Shown: in pieces, positions 17,255 to 26,300 of the stretch
How the letters are laid out: every line of letters begins with the position of its first letter
How positions within the stretch are numbered: position 1 is the stretch's first letter
Source: an uncultured Endomicrobiia bacterium
Lineage (GTDB): Bacteria > Elusimicrobiota > Endomicrobiia > Endomicrobiales > Endomicrobiaceae
DNA: 64,000 bases
Direction: 5' to 3'
Assembly (NCBI GenBank): GCA_938040055.1
Contig: CALHWY010000025.1
Location: 100,734-164,733, forward strand
Notes under the pieces: generated by a model
What the model was told of the DNA's origin: nothing
What the model saw: the letters and a program-made list of their open reading frames with translations, nothing else
Databases searched by the model: none
Translations under genes and position numbers: made by a program

Positions 17255-19024
17255 ATGGCAACACCTATGGAGAGTTTTATTCAGGAAATGAAAGATTTCC
17301 TTCAGCCGGACAAAGTTTATATAATGGACGGTTCGCAAGAAGAAGCGGAAAAACTTACTAAGCTTGCGGAAAAAGAAGAAATCAACGGAACAACGCTTTT
17401 GAAAGAACTTAACGGAAAGACTTATCCCAATTCTTATTATCACCGCTCAAACACTAATGACGTCGCCAGAGTAGAACATTTGACTTTTGTCTGTACGCCC
17501 GAGAAAGAAGAAGCCGGGCCGAACAATAACTGGATGGATCCCAAAGAAGCGAAAGAGAAAATGAATTCTCTTATGAAAGGCTGCATGAAAGGAAGAACGA
17601 TGTATGTCATTCCTTTCGTAATGGGAGATCCTAAATCGAAATATGCGAAAAACTGCATTGAAGTCACAGATTCGCTTTATGTGGCTTTAAGCATGAGAAT
17701 CATGTCCAGAACGGGAAAAGCCGCGACTGACAGAATCGGAAATTCTTCCGATTTTTTCAGAGGCATACATTCCATAGGAGACGTAAATCCCGACAGAAGG
17801 TTTATTATGCATTTTCCGCAGGACAATACGGTTATGAGTTTCGGTTCGGGATACGGCGGTAACGCTTTGCTCGGAAAGAAATGCTATGCTTTGAGAATAG
17901 CGTCCTATCTGGGACATCAGGAAGGATGGCTTGCGGAACATATGATAGTCATAGGAGTCGAAGCTCCGGACGGAAAAGTCACTTATTTTCTCGGAGCTTT
18001 CCCGTCGGCTTGCGGAAAAACCAATCTGGCTTTGCTGCAACCCGTTTTTCCCGGATATAAAGTATGGACACTGGGCGATGATATAGCCTGGATAAACGTG
18101 GGAGAAGACGGACTGCTTTACGCCATTAATCCCGAAGCGGGAATGTTCGGGGTCGCTCCGGGAACGGGAGCAAACACCAATCCCATAATGATGAACACTC
18201 TTAAAAACAATAAATTTTTTCCTACTCTTTTTACAAATACCGCTGTGGATAATGCCGATAATACGCCTTGGTGGGAAGGTCTGTCAAAAGAAATTCCTTC
18301 CGATTTGACGGACTGGCAGGGAAATAAATATGACAAAAGTTCGGGAAAACCCGCGGCTCACCCGAATTCGAGATTTACCGTTTCAATTTACAATTGCCCT
18401 ACATTGTCTAAGGAATACGACAATCCGGAAGGCGTGCCTATTTCCGGCATTATTTTCGGAGGACGAAGAGAGACGACTATTCCTCTGGTTTATGAATGCA
18501 AAGACTGGAGCGCCGGAGTTTTTACCGCTTCTATTATAGGTTCGGAGACAACAGCCGCGGCCGGCGGAGCGGTGGGAACCGTAAGACGCGACCCTATGGC
18601 TATGCTTCCTTTCTGCGGATACAATATGGGAGACTATTTCAAGCATTGGCTTTCAATAGGCAAAAAAGCCTCGAAACTTCCCAAAATATTTATGGTAAAC
18701 TGGTTCAGAAAAGACGAAAACGGCAAATTTATGTGGCCGGGTTTCAGGGATAATTCAAGAATAATAAAGTGGATGCTTGAAAGAATTGAAGGAAAGACCG
18801 GCGCCAAAGAGACGGAAATAGGCTTTATGCCCGAAGAAGGAGCTTTGGATCTGAACGGTTTGGACATTACGAAAGAAACTATGGACAAACTTTTAAGCGT
18901 AAATAAACAAGACTGGAAGAAAGAAGTCGGCATGATAGAGGAGTTTTACGCCAAATTCGGAGACAGAATTCCTCAGGAACTTAAAGACCAGCTTGACGAG
19001 CTTAAGAAAAAACTGGGAATGTGA
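17255..19024 (+). CDS. pckG: phosphoenolpyruvate carboxykinase (GTP)
   Basis: The 589-residue GTP-type PEPCK interconverts oxaloacetate plus GTP with PEP, GDP and CO2. The P-loop with the reactive Cys reads FPSACGKTNLAL (about residue 250), followed by the GDDIAWI metal-binding motif and INPEAGMFGVAPGTG. The nucleotide-binding C-terminal portion includes MVNWFRKDENGKFMWPGF. Length matches the GTP family, and the ATP-type P-loop is absent. AAGGAG lies before the ATG. Joint transcription with ndk suggests the GTP/GDP pair is exchanged with ATP on the spot. In fermenters PEPCK often runs towards oxaloacetate, gaining GTP. Confidence 0.97.
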   Translation: MATPMESFIQEMKDFLQPDKVYIMDGSQEEAEKLTKLAEKEEINGTTLLKELNGKTYPNSYYHRSNTNDVARVEHLTFVCTPEKEEAGPNNNWMDPKEAKEKMNSLMKGCMKGRTMYVIPFVMGDPKSKYAKNCIEVTDSLYVALSMRIMSRTGKAATDRIGNSSDFFRGIHSIGDVNPDRRFIMHFPQDNTVMSFGSGYGGNALLGKKCYALRIASYLGHQEGWLAEHMIVIGVEAPDGKVTYFLGAFPSACGKTNLALLQPVFPGYKVWTLGDDIAWINVGEDGLLYAINPEAGMFGVAPGTGANTNPIMMNTLKNNKFFPTLFTNTAVDNADNTPWWEGLSKEIPSDLTDWQGNKYDKSSGKPAAHPNSRFTVSIYNCPTLSKEYDNPEGVPISGIIFGGRRETTIPLVYECKDWSAGVFTASIIGSETTAAAGGAVGTVRRDPMAMLPFCGYNMGDYFKHWLSIGKKASKLPKIFMVNWFRKDENGKFMWPGFRDNSRIIKWMLERIEGKTGAKETEIGFMPEEGALDLNGLDITKETMDKLLSVNKQDWKKEVGMIEEFYAKFGDRIPQELKDQLDELKKKLGM

Positions 19025-19076
19025 ACAACCGGGTGTTGAAAAGCCCGACAAATTCATAAAAAATGCCGTCATAAAT

Positions 19077-19130
19077 AAACCGGCGTTCTTTATCAGAGAC
19101 AATAACGATAATGGACGCCGGTTTTTTCTT
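19077..19130 (+). terminator. terminator of ndk-pckG
   Basis: ACCGGCGT (19079-19086) pairs with ACGCCGGT (19115-19122), extended by AA with TT, and is followed by a run of six T. It begins 53 bases after the pckG stop and faces the same way. Confidence 0.8.
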
Positions 19131-19278
19131 TCGTCAAATACCGAACTTATGCAAAAATCTTTCCGGAACAATCAAATAAAAAGATACTTTCTAAATTTAA
19201 AGCCGGTTTCTTATTCGCATAAAAATAACTGCCGTCAACAGGCATCGGCCTCCGGCTATCCGGCATAAACCGCTTTCC

Positions 19279-19306
19279 TTGAAAACGTTTGCTCTTTCTT
19301 TATAAT
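19279..19306 (+). promoter_or_regulatory. promoter-like pair in the pckG-pfp gap
   Basis: TTGAAA and TATAAT lie 16 bases apart, pointing right into a region with no + strand gene. Downstream is a perfect 11-base-pair hairpin (CTTGGTAAACG with CGTTTACCAAG, 19524-19554). This could mark a small RNA, but the following stem-loop has no U-run on the + strand. Apart from these elements I see nothing in 19,131-19,575. Confidence 0.25.
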
Positions 19307-19575
19307 ATACGAACAGGCTTTAAAATATATTCCGCTTTTATTTTCGCCGCCGCAGGCAAATTTTAATAATTATTCTTTGAAAATTCCTGTCCCTGCAACC
19401 TTTTTGCATTGCAGTTCCATCGTATTTATACTATTTGTTTTCGGCAAATCTTTATAACTTTATTACATATGCCCGGATAAGATCTTTTTTTAAAAAAAAG
19501 GTTTTATTTCCCCAGCAGTTTCCCTTGGTAAACGCCCCGCGGTCGTTTACCAAGCTTATCCATAAGCCGTAAAAA

Positions 19576-19606
19576 GCTAAAGCCGCCCTATAAAGGCGGC
19601 TTTAGC
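19576..19606 (-). terminator. terminator of pfp
   Basis: A perfect 12-base-pair stem (GCTAAAGCCGCC with GGCGGCTTTAGC) around a seven-base loop is followed on the - strand by TTTTT. It lies 45 bases beyond the pfp stop codon. Confidence 0.8.
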
Positions 19607-19650
19607 ATAAAATAAAATCGCAATATAAATTCAGCACGTAAAAAAATGTC

Positions 19651-21327
19651 TTATTTTCTTCCTCTTTCGTACTGAAGAGTTTTAGTGGTCATATCAGTCA
19701 CTTCAGCAGGACCGAAATATTGTATAGGCCCCGGAAATATATAATTCTCATCTTTTGCCCATTTATCTCTCTGCCTTGCAAGCTCCTTGAAAGGTTTGCC
19801 TTTTAAATCAACCAGAGCTTTCTGTATAACCGGCTTATCGTGCCCATGTCTTCTTTCTATGTTCATCATCATAGTCAAAGGAATTCCTCCGCAAACCCAC
19901 TGTTTTGAAGGTTTCGTCAGATTTCTTACCGATGACAAATATCCGGTCATTCCGTTAAGCGCTAAAACGGCGGCGTTATATCCTAAAGCATAAGTATAAT
20001 TGGCGTCAAAATTCGAAGGAATTCCGCAGCGTCCTTCATAACCGAAAAAGTGGGTAATCGCTGAAAACTTTCCGGAATATTTGCCGTTTTTCTTTAACTG
20101 CGCAAGTTTTTTGTGCACCATTTCAATTAAAAGTTTTTCCGTTTCTATCAAAGAAACCTGAACGTTTCCGTGCGGATCCCTGTCAAGCATAAGCTGGGAA
20201 GCTATGCCTGCCGGCAGAGATTTCATAAGCAAAGACAGCTTTTGCGGAAGTTTTCCAAAGACAAAATTTTTCTTGTCTTCTATGGAATTAAGTTTCGCCA
20301 AAGCGCCGGCGTTTTCGGCAAGAGTATCGTTAAGCGCCGCTATCAGTTCTTTCATTTCAGGAATAAACTCTATAAGACCTTCCGGAACGAGAACAACTCC
20401 GAAGTTTTTTCCCTTTTGCGAACGTTGTAAAATAATACCGGAGATATTGTCCACGACTTTTGCCAAAGTCATTTTTTTAGCGAGAATTTCTTCCCCCACC
20501 AAAACCATATTAGGCTGCGTTTTAAAGCCGACTTCCATAGTTATATGCGAAGCGCTTCTGCCCATAAGTCTTACAAAATGCCAGTATTTTCGGGCGGAAT
20601 TAACGTCCCTGCATATATTTCCGACAAGCTCGGAATAAATTTTTGTAGCCGTATCAAAACCGAAAGAAGTTTCAATATAATCGTTTTTCAAATCTCCGTC
20701 TATTGTTTTGGGGACTCCGACAATGCATTTTTCTTCAAGACCCGAATTTTTAACATATTCCGCTATAAGAGCGGCATTGGTGTTCGAGTCATCCCCTCCG
20801 ACGATAACCAAAGCGTCGACTTTGTTTTTTAAAATATTGTCTTTGGCTTTGCAAAACTGTTCGGGCGTTTCAATTTTCGTTCTTCCCGACTGTATAAAAT
20901 CAAAGCCGCCCGTATTTCTGTAATCGGCAAGAAGCTCTTCCGAGATAATTTTATATTTGTTTTCAAGTATTCCCGAAGGCCCGCCAAGATACCCTATAAG
21001 AACATTTTTTTTATTCGCTTTTCTAAGCCCGTCAAACAAGCCGGCAATCACATTATGCCCGCCGGGCGCCTGCCCGCCTGAAAGAACAACCGCGACTTTG
21101 AGCGCTTTCTTTTTTATTGCAGGATTGTTCCCCTTTGTAAAAGTGACCTCCGGCATACCGTAAGTGTTTTTGAAAATATTTTTGATTTTTGTCTGGTCGG
21201 CTATCGATTTTGTGGGTTTTCCTATTTTAGGTTTTACAAAAGCCGGGCCCGCTTTTAAAACTTCGGGGAGCGCCGGTTTAAATTTAAGTCTTTGAAGTTG
21301 AAGCTCGGAAACATTTTTTCTCGCCAT
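19651..21327 (-). CDS. pfp: diphosphate--fructose-6-phosphate 1-phosphotransferase
   Basis: The 558-residue protein belongs to the long PPi-dependent phosphofructokinase clade, related to plant PFP beta. It phosphorylates fructose 6-phosphate with pyrophosphate reversibly, in glycolysis or gluconeogenesis. The key motif IVGGDDSNTNAA has Asp where ATP-dependent enzymes have Gly, which selects PPi. GVPKTIDGDLKND and LMGRSASHITMEVG are the other substrate-binding signatures. The N-terminal SGGQAPGGHNVIAGLFDG loop is also typical. The start is fixed by TTGGAGG upstream. It converges on pckG. Confidence 0.95.
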   Translation of the reverse strand: MARKNVSELQLQRLKFKPALPEVLKAGPAFVKPKIGKPTKSIADQTKIKNIFKNTYGMPEVTFTKGNNPAIKKKALKVAVVLSGGQAPGGHNVIAGLFDGLRKANKKNVLIGYLGGPSGILENKYKIISEELLADYRNTGGFDFIQSGRTKIETPEQFCKAKDNILKNKVDALVIVGGDDSNTNAALIAEYVKNSGLEEKCIVGVPKTIDGDLKNDYIETSFGFDTATKIYSELVGNICRDVNSARKYWHFVRLMGRSASHITMEVGFKTQPNMVLVGEEILAKKMTLAKVVDNISGIILQRSQKGKNFGVVLVPEGLIEFIPEMKELIAALNDTLAENAGALAKLNSIEDKKNFVFGKLPQKLSLLMKSLPAGIASQLMLDRDPHGNVQVSLIETEKLLIEMVHKKLAQLKKNGKYSGKFSAITHFFGYEGRCGIPSNFDANYTYALGYNAAVLALNGMTGYLSSVRNLTKPSKQWVCGGIPLTMMMNIERRHGHDKPVIQKALVDLKGKPFKELARQRDKWAKDENYIFPGPIQYFGPAEVTDMTTKTLQYERGRK

Positions 21328-21369
21328 TTATGCATCCTCCAAAAAATATTTTATGAAAATAATGCGGAT

Positions 21370-21398
21370 ATTATATAAAAATATTAACTTGTTTTCTA
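21370..21398 (-). promoter_or_regulatory. promoter of pfp
   Basis: On the - strand, TAGAAA and TATAAT are separated by exactly 17 bases. The -10 ends about 40 bases before the pfp ATG. It is the clearest promoter in this leader. The rest of 21,399-21,579 shows only AT-rich sequence. Confidence 0.55.
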
Positions 21399-21579
21399 CC
21401 GCAGACACAGCGGCTTTACGGCGCGGGAACGGAATTGTTTTTTTAAGCGAGGCAAAGCCGGCGTTTTTTTTATATGAAAGCTTTTAAAAATTTTTACCAA
21501 ATAATGCATGGTTAATAATTTTCGCGTTTAATTTTTTTTGCATAAATACGCACCGGCAGCGGTCCGGCAAGCAATAAAA

Positions 21580-21612
21580 AAACCGCCTCCGGATTTATTG
21601 CGGAAGCGGTTT
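21580..21612 (-). terminator. terminator of the TRL-like lipoprotein gene
   Basis: AAACCGCCTCCG pairs with CGGAAGCGGTTT with one mismatch around a nine-base loop. On the - strand a U-rich run of at least seven follows. It lies 19 bases after the stop codon at 21632. Confidence 0.8.
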
Positions 21613-21631
21613 TAAAAAACATTCAAAAGAA

Positions 21632-21949
21632 TTAATCTCCATAAACTATTGTCGTGAATGTAGAAATTATCCCCAAAATGGTTTTTGACTGATAATCGAC
21701 CGCGGAAATTTTCGTGATTCCGCCGGCCTTTGCGGCTGCTTGTATGCTTGCGTCTCCGACCGCATATACTCCTAAAAATGATTTTACGGAAGCTTCCCCG
21801 ACTTTCTTTCCTTTCATATTGGATGTTGCCGCCAAAGGAGCTTTCACATCCATAAAAATCGCGCCTCCTACCGGAGACATGGGAGCCATACAGCCTGAAA
21901 AACCGCATACGGCTACTGCGAAAACCGCTAAAAATATTAACTTTTTCAT
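21632..21949 (-). CDS. TRL-like family lipoprotein
   Basis: This small lipoprotein of about 105 residues starts with MKKLIFLAVFAVAVCGFSGC, a signal peptide ending in a lipobox-like FSGC, so Cys20 should be lipidated. The mature part resembles the TRL-like family: SPVGGAIFMDVKAPLAATSN, then KVGEASVKSFLGVYAVGDAS, AGITKISAVDY and ILGIISTFTTIVYG. The family function is unknown to me, and in other bacteria these are small abundant envelope proteins. I chose the ATG at 21949 because GGAGG ends 11 bases upstream. A GTG at 21961 would sit directly against that site. It forms a single-gene unit. Confidence 0.8.
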   Translation of the reverse strand: MKKLIFLAVFAVAVCGFSGCMAPMSPVGGAIFMDVKAPLAATSNMKGKKVGEASVKSFLGVYAVGDASIQAAAKAGGITKISAVDYQSKTILGIISTFTTIVYGD

Positions 21950-22260
21950 TATCTTATTCACCTCCTCCTATCAAAACTCGGAGTTATTATAAATTATTTA
22001 AACCCATTTGTAAATCTTAGCCGTTTTTATGCGCCTGCTTTAAATTTTACCCGCAGAAAATCCACCACAGGCTGCCTTAGCTTAGCGCATATTCTTTTTT
22101 TGTCTTGTGCCGCAGACACAACTTTCAGTTTAATCCCCAATATTTCTAGCGATTGTTAAAATTTGTTAAAATATGAAACAGCAAAGAAATTAAAATATCA
22201 ATCTTGTTAAACGAAGCTGATCCATTAAATATTTTCAACAATATTTTTCAAGGAGAGTAT

Positions 22261-22584
22261 ATGAACAAAAACCTATGGATAATCACTACTGTATGCGCCT
22301 GTCTGCTATGCTTTTTTATCGGTTTTTATGCCGGCGGCAGAAATGCTGCAATTGCACAAAAAACAATATCTCAAAGCCGGACAGGCTTTAACCCGAGACA
22401 GTTCCGGCAAACGACGGCACTTCCTAAAATTCCGCCGCGCATGCCGAATATTCCCGCAAATATAAAAAATATCCCTCGGCAGCAAGCAAATCTGCCTAAA
22501 ATAAAACAAAACGTTCAAAACAACTCCGCCCCAAAACCGAAAGCCGATATTACCACTAAACCCAAGAACCCGCCTAAAAAATAG
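22261..22584 (+). CDS. small membrane-anchored Pro/Asn/Gln-rich protein
   Basis: The 107-residue product has a single N-terminal hydrophobic helix (IITTVCACLLCFFIGFYAGG, about residues 7-26). A basic, disordered tail follows, rich in Pro, Asn, Gln and Lys and ending NPPKK. It looks like a bitopic inner-membrane or periplasmic-facing protein. I recognise no family. The start at 22261 has AAGGAG upstream. An in-frame extension to 22204 lacks a ribosome site. The gene stands alone and converges on giant gene 1. Confidence 0.6.
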   Translation: MNKNLWIITTVCACLLCFFIGFYAGGRNAAIAQKTISQSRTGFNPRQFRQTTALPKIPPRMPNIPANIKNIPRQQANLPKIKQNVQNNSAPKPKADITTKPKNPPKK

Positions 22585-22603
22585 GAATCGCGTATTAAAC
22601 ATA

Positions 22604-22637
22604 AAAGCGGATAAGGATTATAATCCTTATCCGCTTT
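22604..22637. terminator. perfect palindromic terminator at the end of giant gene 1
   Basis: AAAGCGGATAAGGATTA is followed immediately by its exact reverse complement, giving a 17-base-pair palindrome between the small + strand gene and the stop codon of giant gene 1. It lies 95 bases beyond that stop. U-runs are short on both strands, so efficiency is uncertain, but the position suits convergent termination. Confidence 0.6.
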
Positions 22638-22732
22638 AGCATTTGATATAACTGCCCTTGTTTAAGCCTCCGCCGCCGGAAATCAGACGAATTCATAAAA
22701 GCGACAGACAATTTCTCCGGCAGCTTTTGCGT

Positions 22733-23380
22733 CTAAGCCGCCACCGCCAAAGCCCTTGCCATCAAAGGCGAATGCATCGTCCCTCTCACGTTTACAAACG
22801 TTTCGCTTCCCAATGCCGGCAGTATCTCTTCAAGCTTCGCTTTATTCCCAAAAAACTTCCCCTTAAACCTCTCTCTCACGCTCTTCTTCTCTTCCACCGA
22901 TCTTTTTAATTTATCTATGTTTATTATCTCTTCACCTTCACTTCCCACGCTTATCTTCGCCGCTTCTAGCCCTCTTATCAGCACATTGTGATTGACCGCT
23001 TTGCTTACCGTCAAAAGACTCATTATATCGCTTATTTCCGACAATTCAAGCGTTTCCTTATTAAGCAACTCTTTCATCTTACCGCTCTTATCCTTGTTTA
23101 TCGTTATCAGCATATCTCTAACCGTGCTCAATAGCTTAACCTCAGCCATCACTTCCCCGGGGCTCAACATCCCCTCTTCTCCCGCTCTCAGAACTTCGCT
23201 TACTTTTACATAATATCCCTGCGTTACTTTCTCCGTTCCATTTTCAGAATCAACTTCGGATTCCTCTATTCCCAAAGCTCCCGCCATCTCCGCTGTGTTT
23301 TTCCATATATTCAGCGTATACAGCACCGCTTTGTTTAACTCTTCTCCTTCCGTTACTCCGTTCACTATCTCATTCCCCAA
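22733..23380 (-). repeat. 3'-terminal segment of giant 1 duplicated in giant 2
   Basis: The last roughly 215 codons match 47,475-48,138 of giant 2. Over the stretch 22,975-23,355 the DNA itself is close to 90% identical by eye, while sequences further inside the genes diverge strongly. Both end FVNVRGTMHSP, then L/M, then MARALA. Confidence 0.85.
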
Positions 23381-26300
23381 CTTCATTCCTTCCACATATT
23401 CCGGCACTTCCGCTATTTCCTCTTTCCCTCCGAAATATTTCGCTATTTGTCCATTCTCCATCTCTATCTCTTTTAACATTCCCTTATTGCTTCTCTTCGC
23501 GCTTGCGCTCATCACCATTATCCCTTCAAATCCCATACCCCTGAACTCTTCCGCCGTCGCTTCTTTTCTCTCTCCGGAATCTATATAACTTACTTTTCCT
23601 TCCTTTATGCCCTTTATCACTACCACATGCCCTTTCCCGCTCTCTTTGCCTTTCATGTACGCTGCTACTCCTTTCTTCGGAATATTCAGTCCGTTCATGT
23701 CCGCTTCTTCATCCAACAGCGCATATTCATAGCTCCCTGCCTTTGCCAGCGCTTTCAGCGATACTTCCTTACTTCCTTTACCCGCAGCTTTCAGCCCTCC
23801 GAATATGCTTCCTCCCGACCCCTTTTCGCTCGCTACCGCTTCCACAACGAACGACGCAAGCGCTTTTATCCCTCTGTTCTCCATCGCTATCAGCGCTTCC
23901 GCAGTGCAGCCGCTCAGTAATTCCATTATATTGTCTTCGTTCGTTTCGAACATTCCCAGCATATTGTTCATCTGTAATATGCTTTCTATCATCTCTATTA
24001 TCGCTGGCATACCGAACTGATCCACTACTTCCTGCGGCGTCGGTATATTGTTTATGTCTATCGGTGATGACGGCAATGCCGATGACGGCATTTCCGCTGC
24101 TCCGGGCACAACCGGCGCTTCCGTCTGCGGCACTTCAGGCATTACAGGCGTTTCCACATTCCCGGGTACTGACGGAACATTCGTTCCTGTTTCCGTAGCT
24201 GCCGGCCTTGACGCAGGTCTTCCCTGCGAAGACGTGCCCTCATTTCTTTCAGCGCTTTCTGTTCCAGTTCTCTTTTGTCCGGCATTCAATATCAGATCTT
24301 CCACATCATAGTTCTCTTTCATTATTTCATAAGCATTCGCCAGCACGTTCCTTGTTTGCTCATTTACCGTATTTATTTCCATATATCCGTTCATCATTGC
24401 ATTTATCTCGTTATAAGTCATTGGGCTGTTATATTCCAGTATGCCCATTAACGACTGCGTCGCCGCGTCATTTGGATTCATCCTCATCGCGTTTACCACT
24501 TTTGCCATTGAATCCGCATTACTCTGCCTCTTTTCCGATTGTTCTTTGGCCTGAGCGCGGGCAGTTTCCGCTGCCTGTCTTTCTTCCTGTTTCTGATCTG
24601 CCTTTGTTTTGGTCATTTCACTTATGACCATCGCGTCCGCCTGCACAACTCCTTTCTCTTTCTCGATAGTTCTGTAATTCCTTACTATCTCTTTTATTTC
24701 CGCTTCAGCGTATCCAAGATCCTTGAGCATGCCGTCAGCTTCTTTTATTGAATAGGTGTCACCGAACCTGTTAGGAGTGAAAAGTTCTCCCATGGTCGCA
24801 GTTCTTTTTACATATTCCTTTACCTCGGCAATGCTGTTTTTCTTTGCCGCTTCAGCTTTCTGTTGACTTTCCATACCGCCTATCACTCTTGTTATGGTAG
24901 GGATAACCGCACTGTTGCTTAATATATCATTTACGGTAAGCCTGCTTAAAAGTTCGGCGGACACTTTTCCGTCAAGCTCAGAATACGATCTTTCATACGC
25001 TTCATTTGCATAAAGGTTATCTTTATTGAATAAGTCTAAAAGATCGGACGTGCTCTTTTCAGTATATTCCGCCAGAACGCCAAGCTGCTTTTTAGTCATT
25101 CTCCCTACCGCAGCTTTTTGTTCGGCCATCTGCTGAACAGCTTCTTCGTTTATTTTGCCGGCATTGTCCTTATTCACTATTCCGTTGGATGACAGCACGC
25201 TCACCACTTTACAGAGACCGTTGTCCATAAGCGTCGATATTTTCATCTGCCCGGCCGCCTCTTGATTGTTCAAATATATATCGCCGTAATTATCCACCAT
25301 TGTCTGATAATCCAGCTCCAGAGCTTTAAAGAATGCTTCTGTCATTGCTATGTTCATTCCGCTGTCTTTAATGGCGTCCATCATATCGTTGTAAGAAAGA
25401 CCGGCGTAATGTTTTTTAACATACGCGTCAGGATCAGGATTAGCGTTAACGAATTTCTCTATCTTGTCGCTGTCGTTAAGGTCAGATAAACTAAAATCGA
25501 TATTGAACTTGAGCTTTCCTCCGAAACGTTCCAGAATAACCGAATCCGAGATCCAGTCGAACAACATGGCATTACTGTCCCTTATCGTGTTTATGTCTAA
25601 GCCCGCTTTTTCAAATACCGCTTCAAAATTATTAACGCCGCTTTCACGCAGCTGGGTCAATGTAGCGTTCCTTATCTGTCCGTAAACGGCCTCTCTGGCT
25701 GCTGACGGATCCTTAAAGGCTTCATCCTTATTTATAAATCCGCTCTTCAAAAGAGCCATCAGCTGAACTCTGAACTCTCTGTTAAGCTCATTGATCTTCA
25801 GGGAGTCAGCAAAAGCTTCAGCTGCCTCTTTGTCTATGCCCATGCTCCTTAGATTGCTGACGAACTGATCATGCTGCGAACGGATATCCCTGTAATCAAT
25901 ATTCCTTTCCTTCAGATCTTCTATAAAACCTCTGTCCTTATATTTGTCTCCCAAAGACATTAGATCTCCATAACTGGTATCCATAAGTATATTCTCGTAG
26001 ATCTTTTCATAATTTACGGATGTGGAGAAGACCTTACCTTCATTGTCGGTTATAAAATTCCTGCCGTCAGCGATCACGCTGACAGGCATTGAATCTATAA
26101 TATCAAAAGGAATATTCTGCATAATATAATCGTATCTGTCCGACACCTGAGCCGCGGATACGTAAGGATGTGTGAAAGCGAATACGTAAGAAATGATCTC
26201 TTCATCGGATAAACCGCTTCCGTCAACGGGAGTTTTTCTTTCGGTATCGATCATCTCTCTTATATCGCCGATAGTAACTTCCCTGCCGCCCTTTGTTCTT

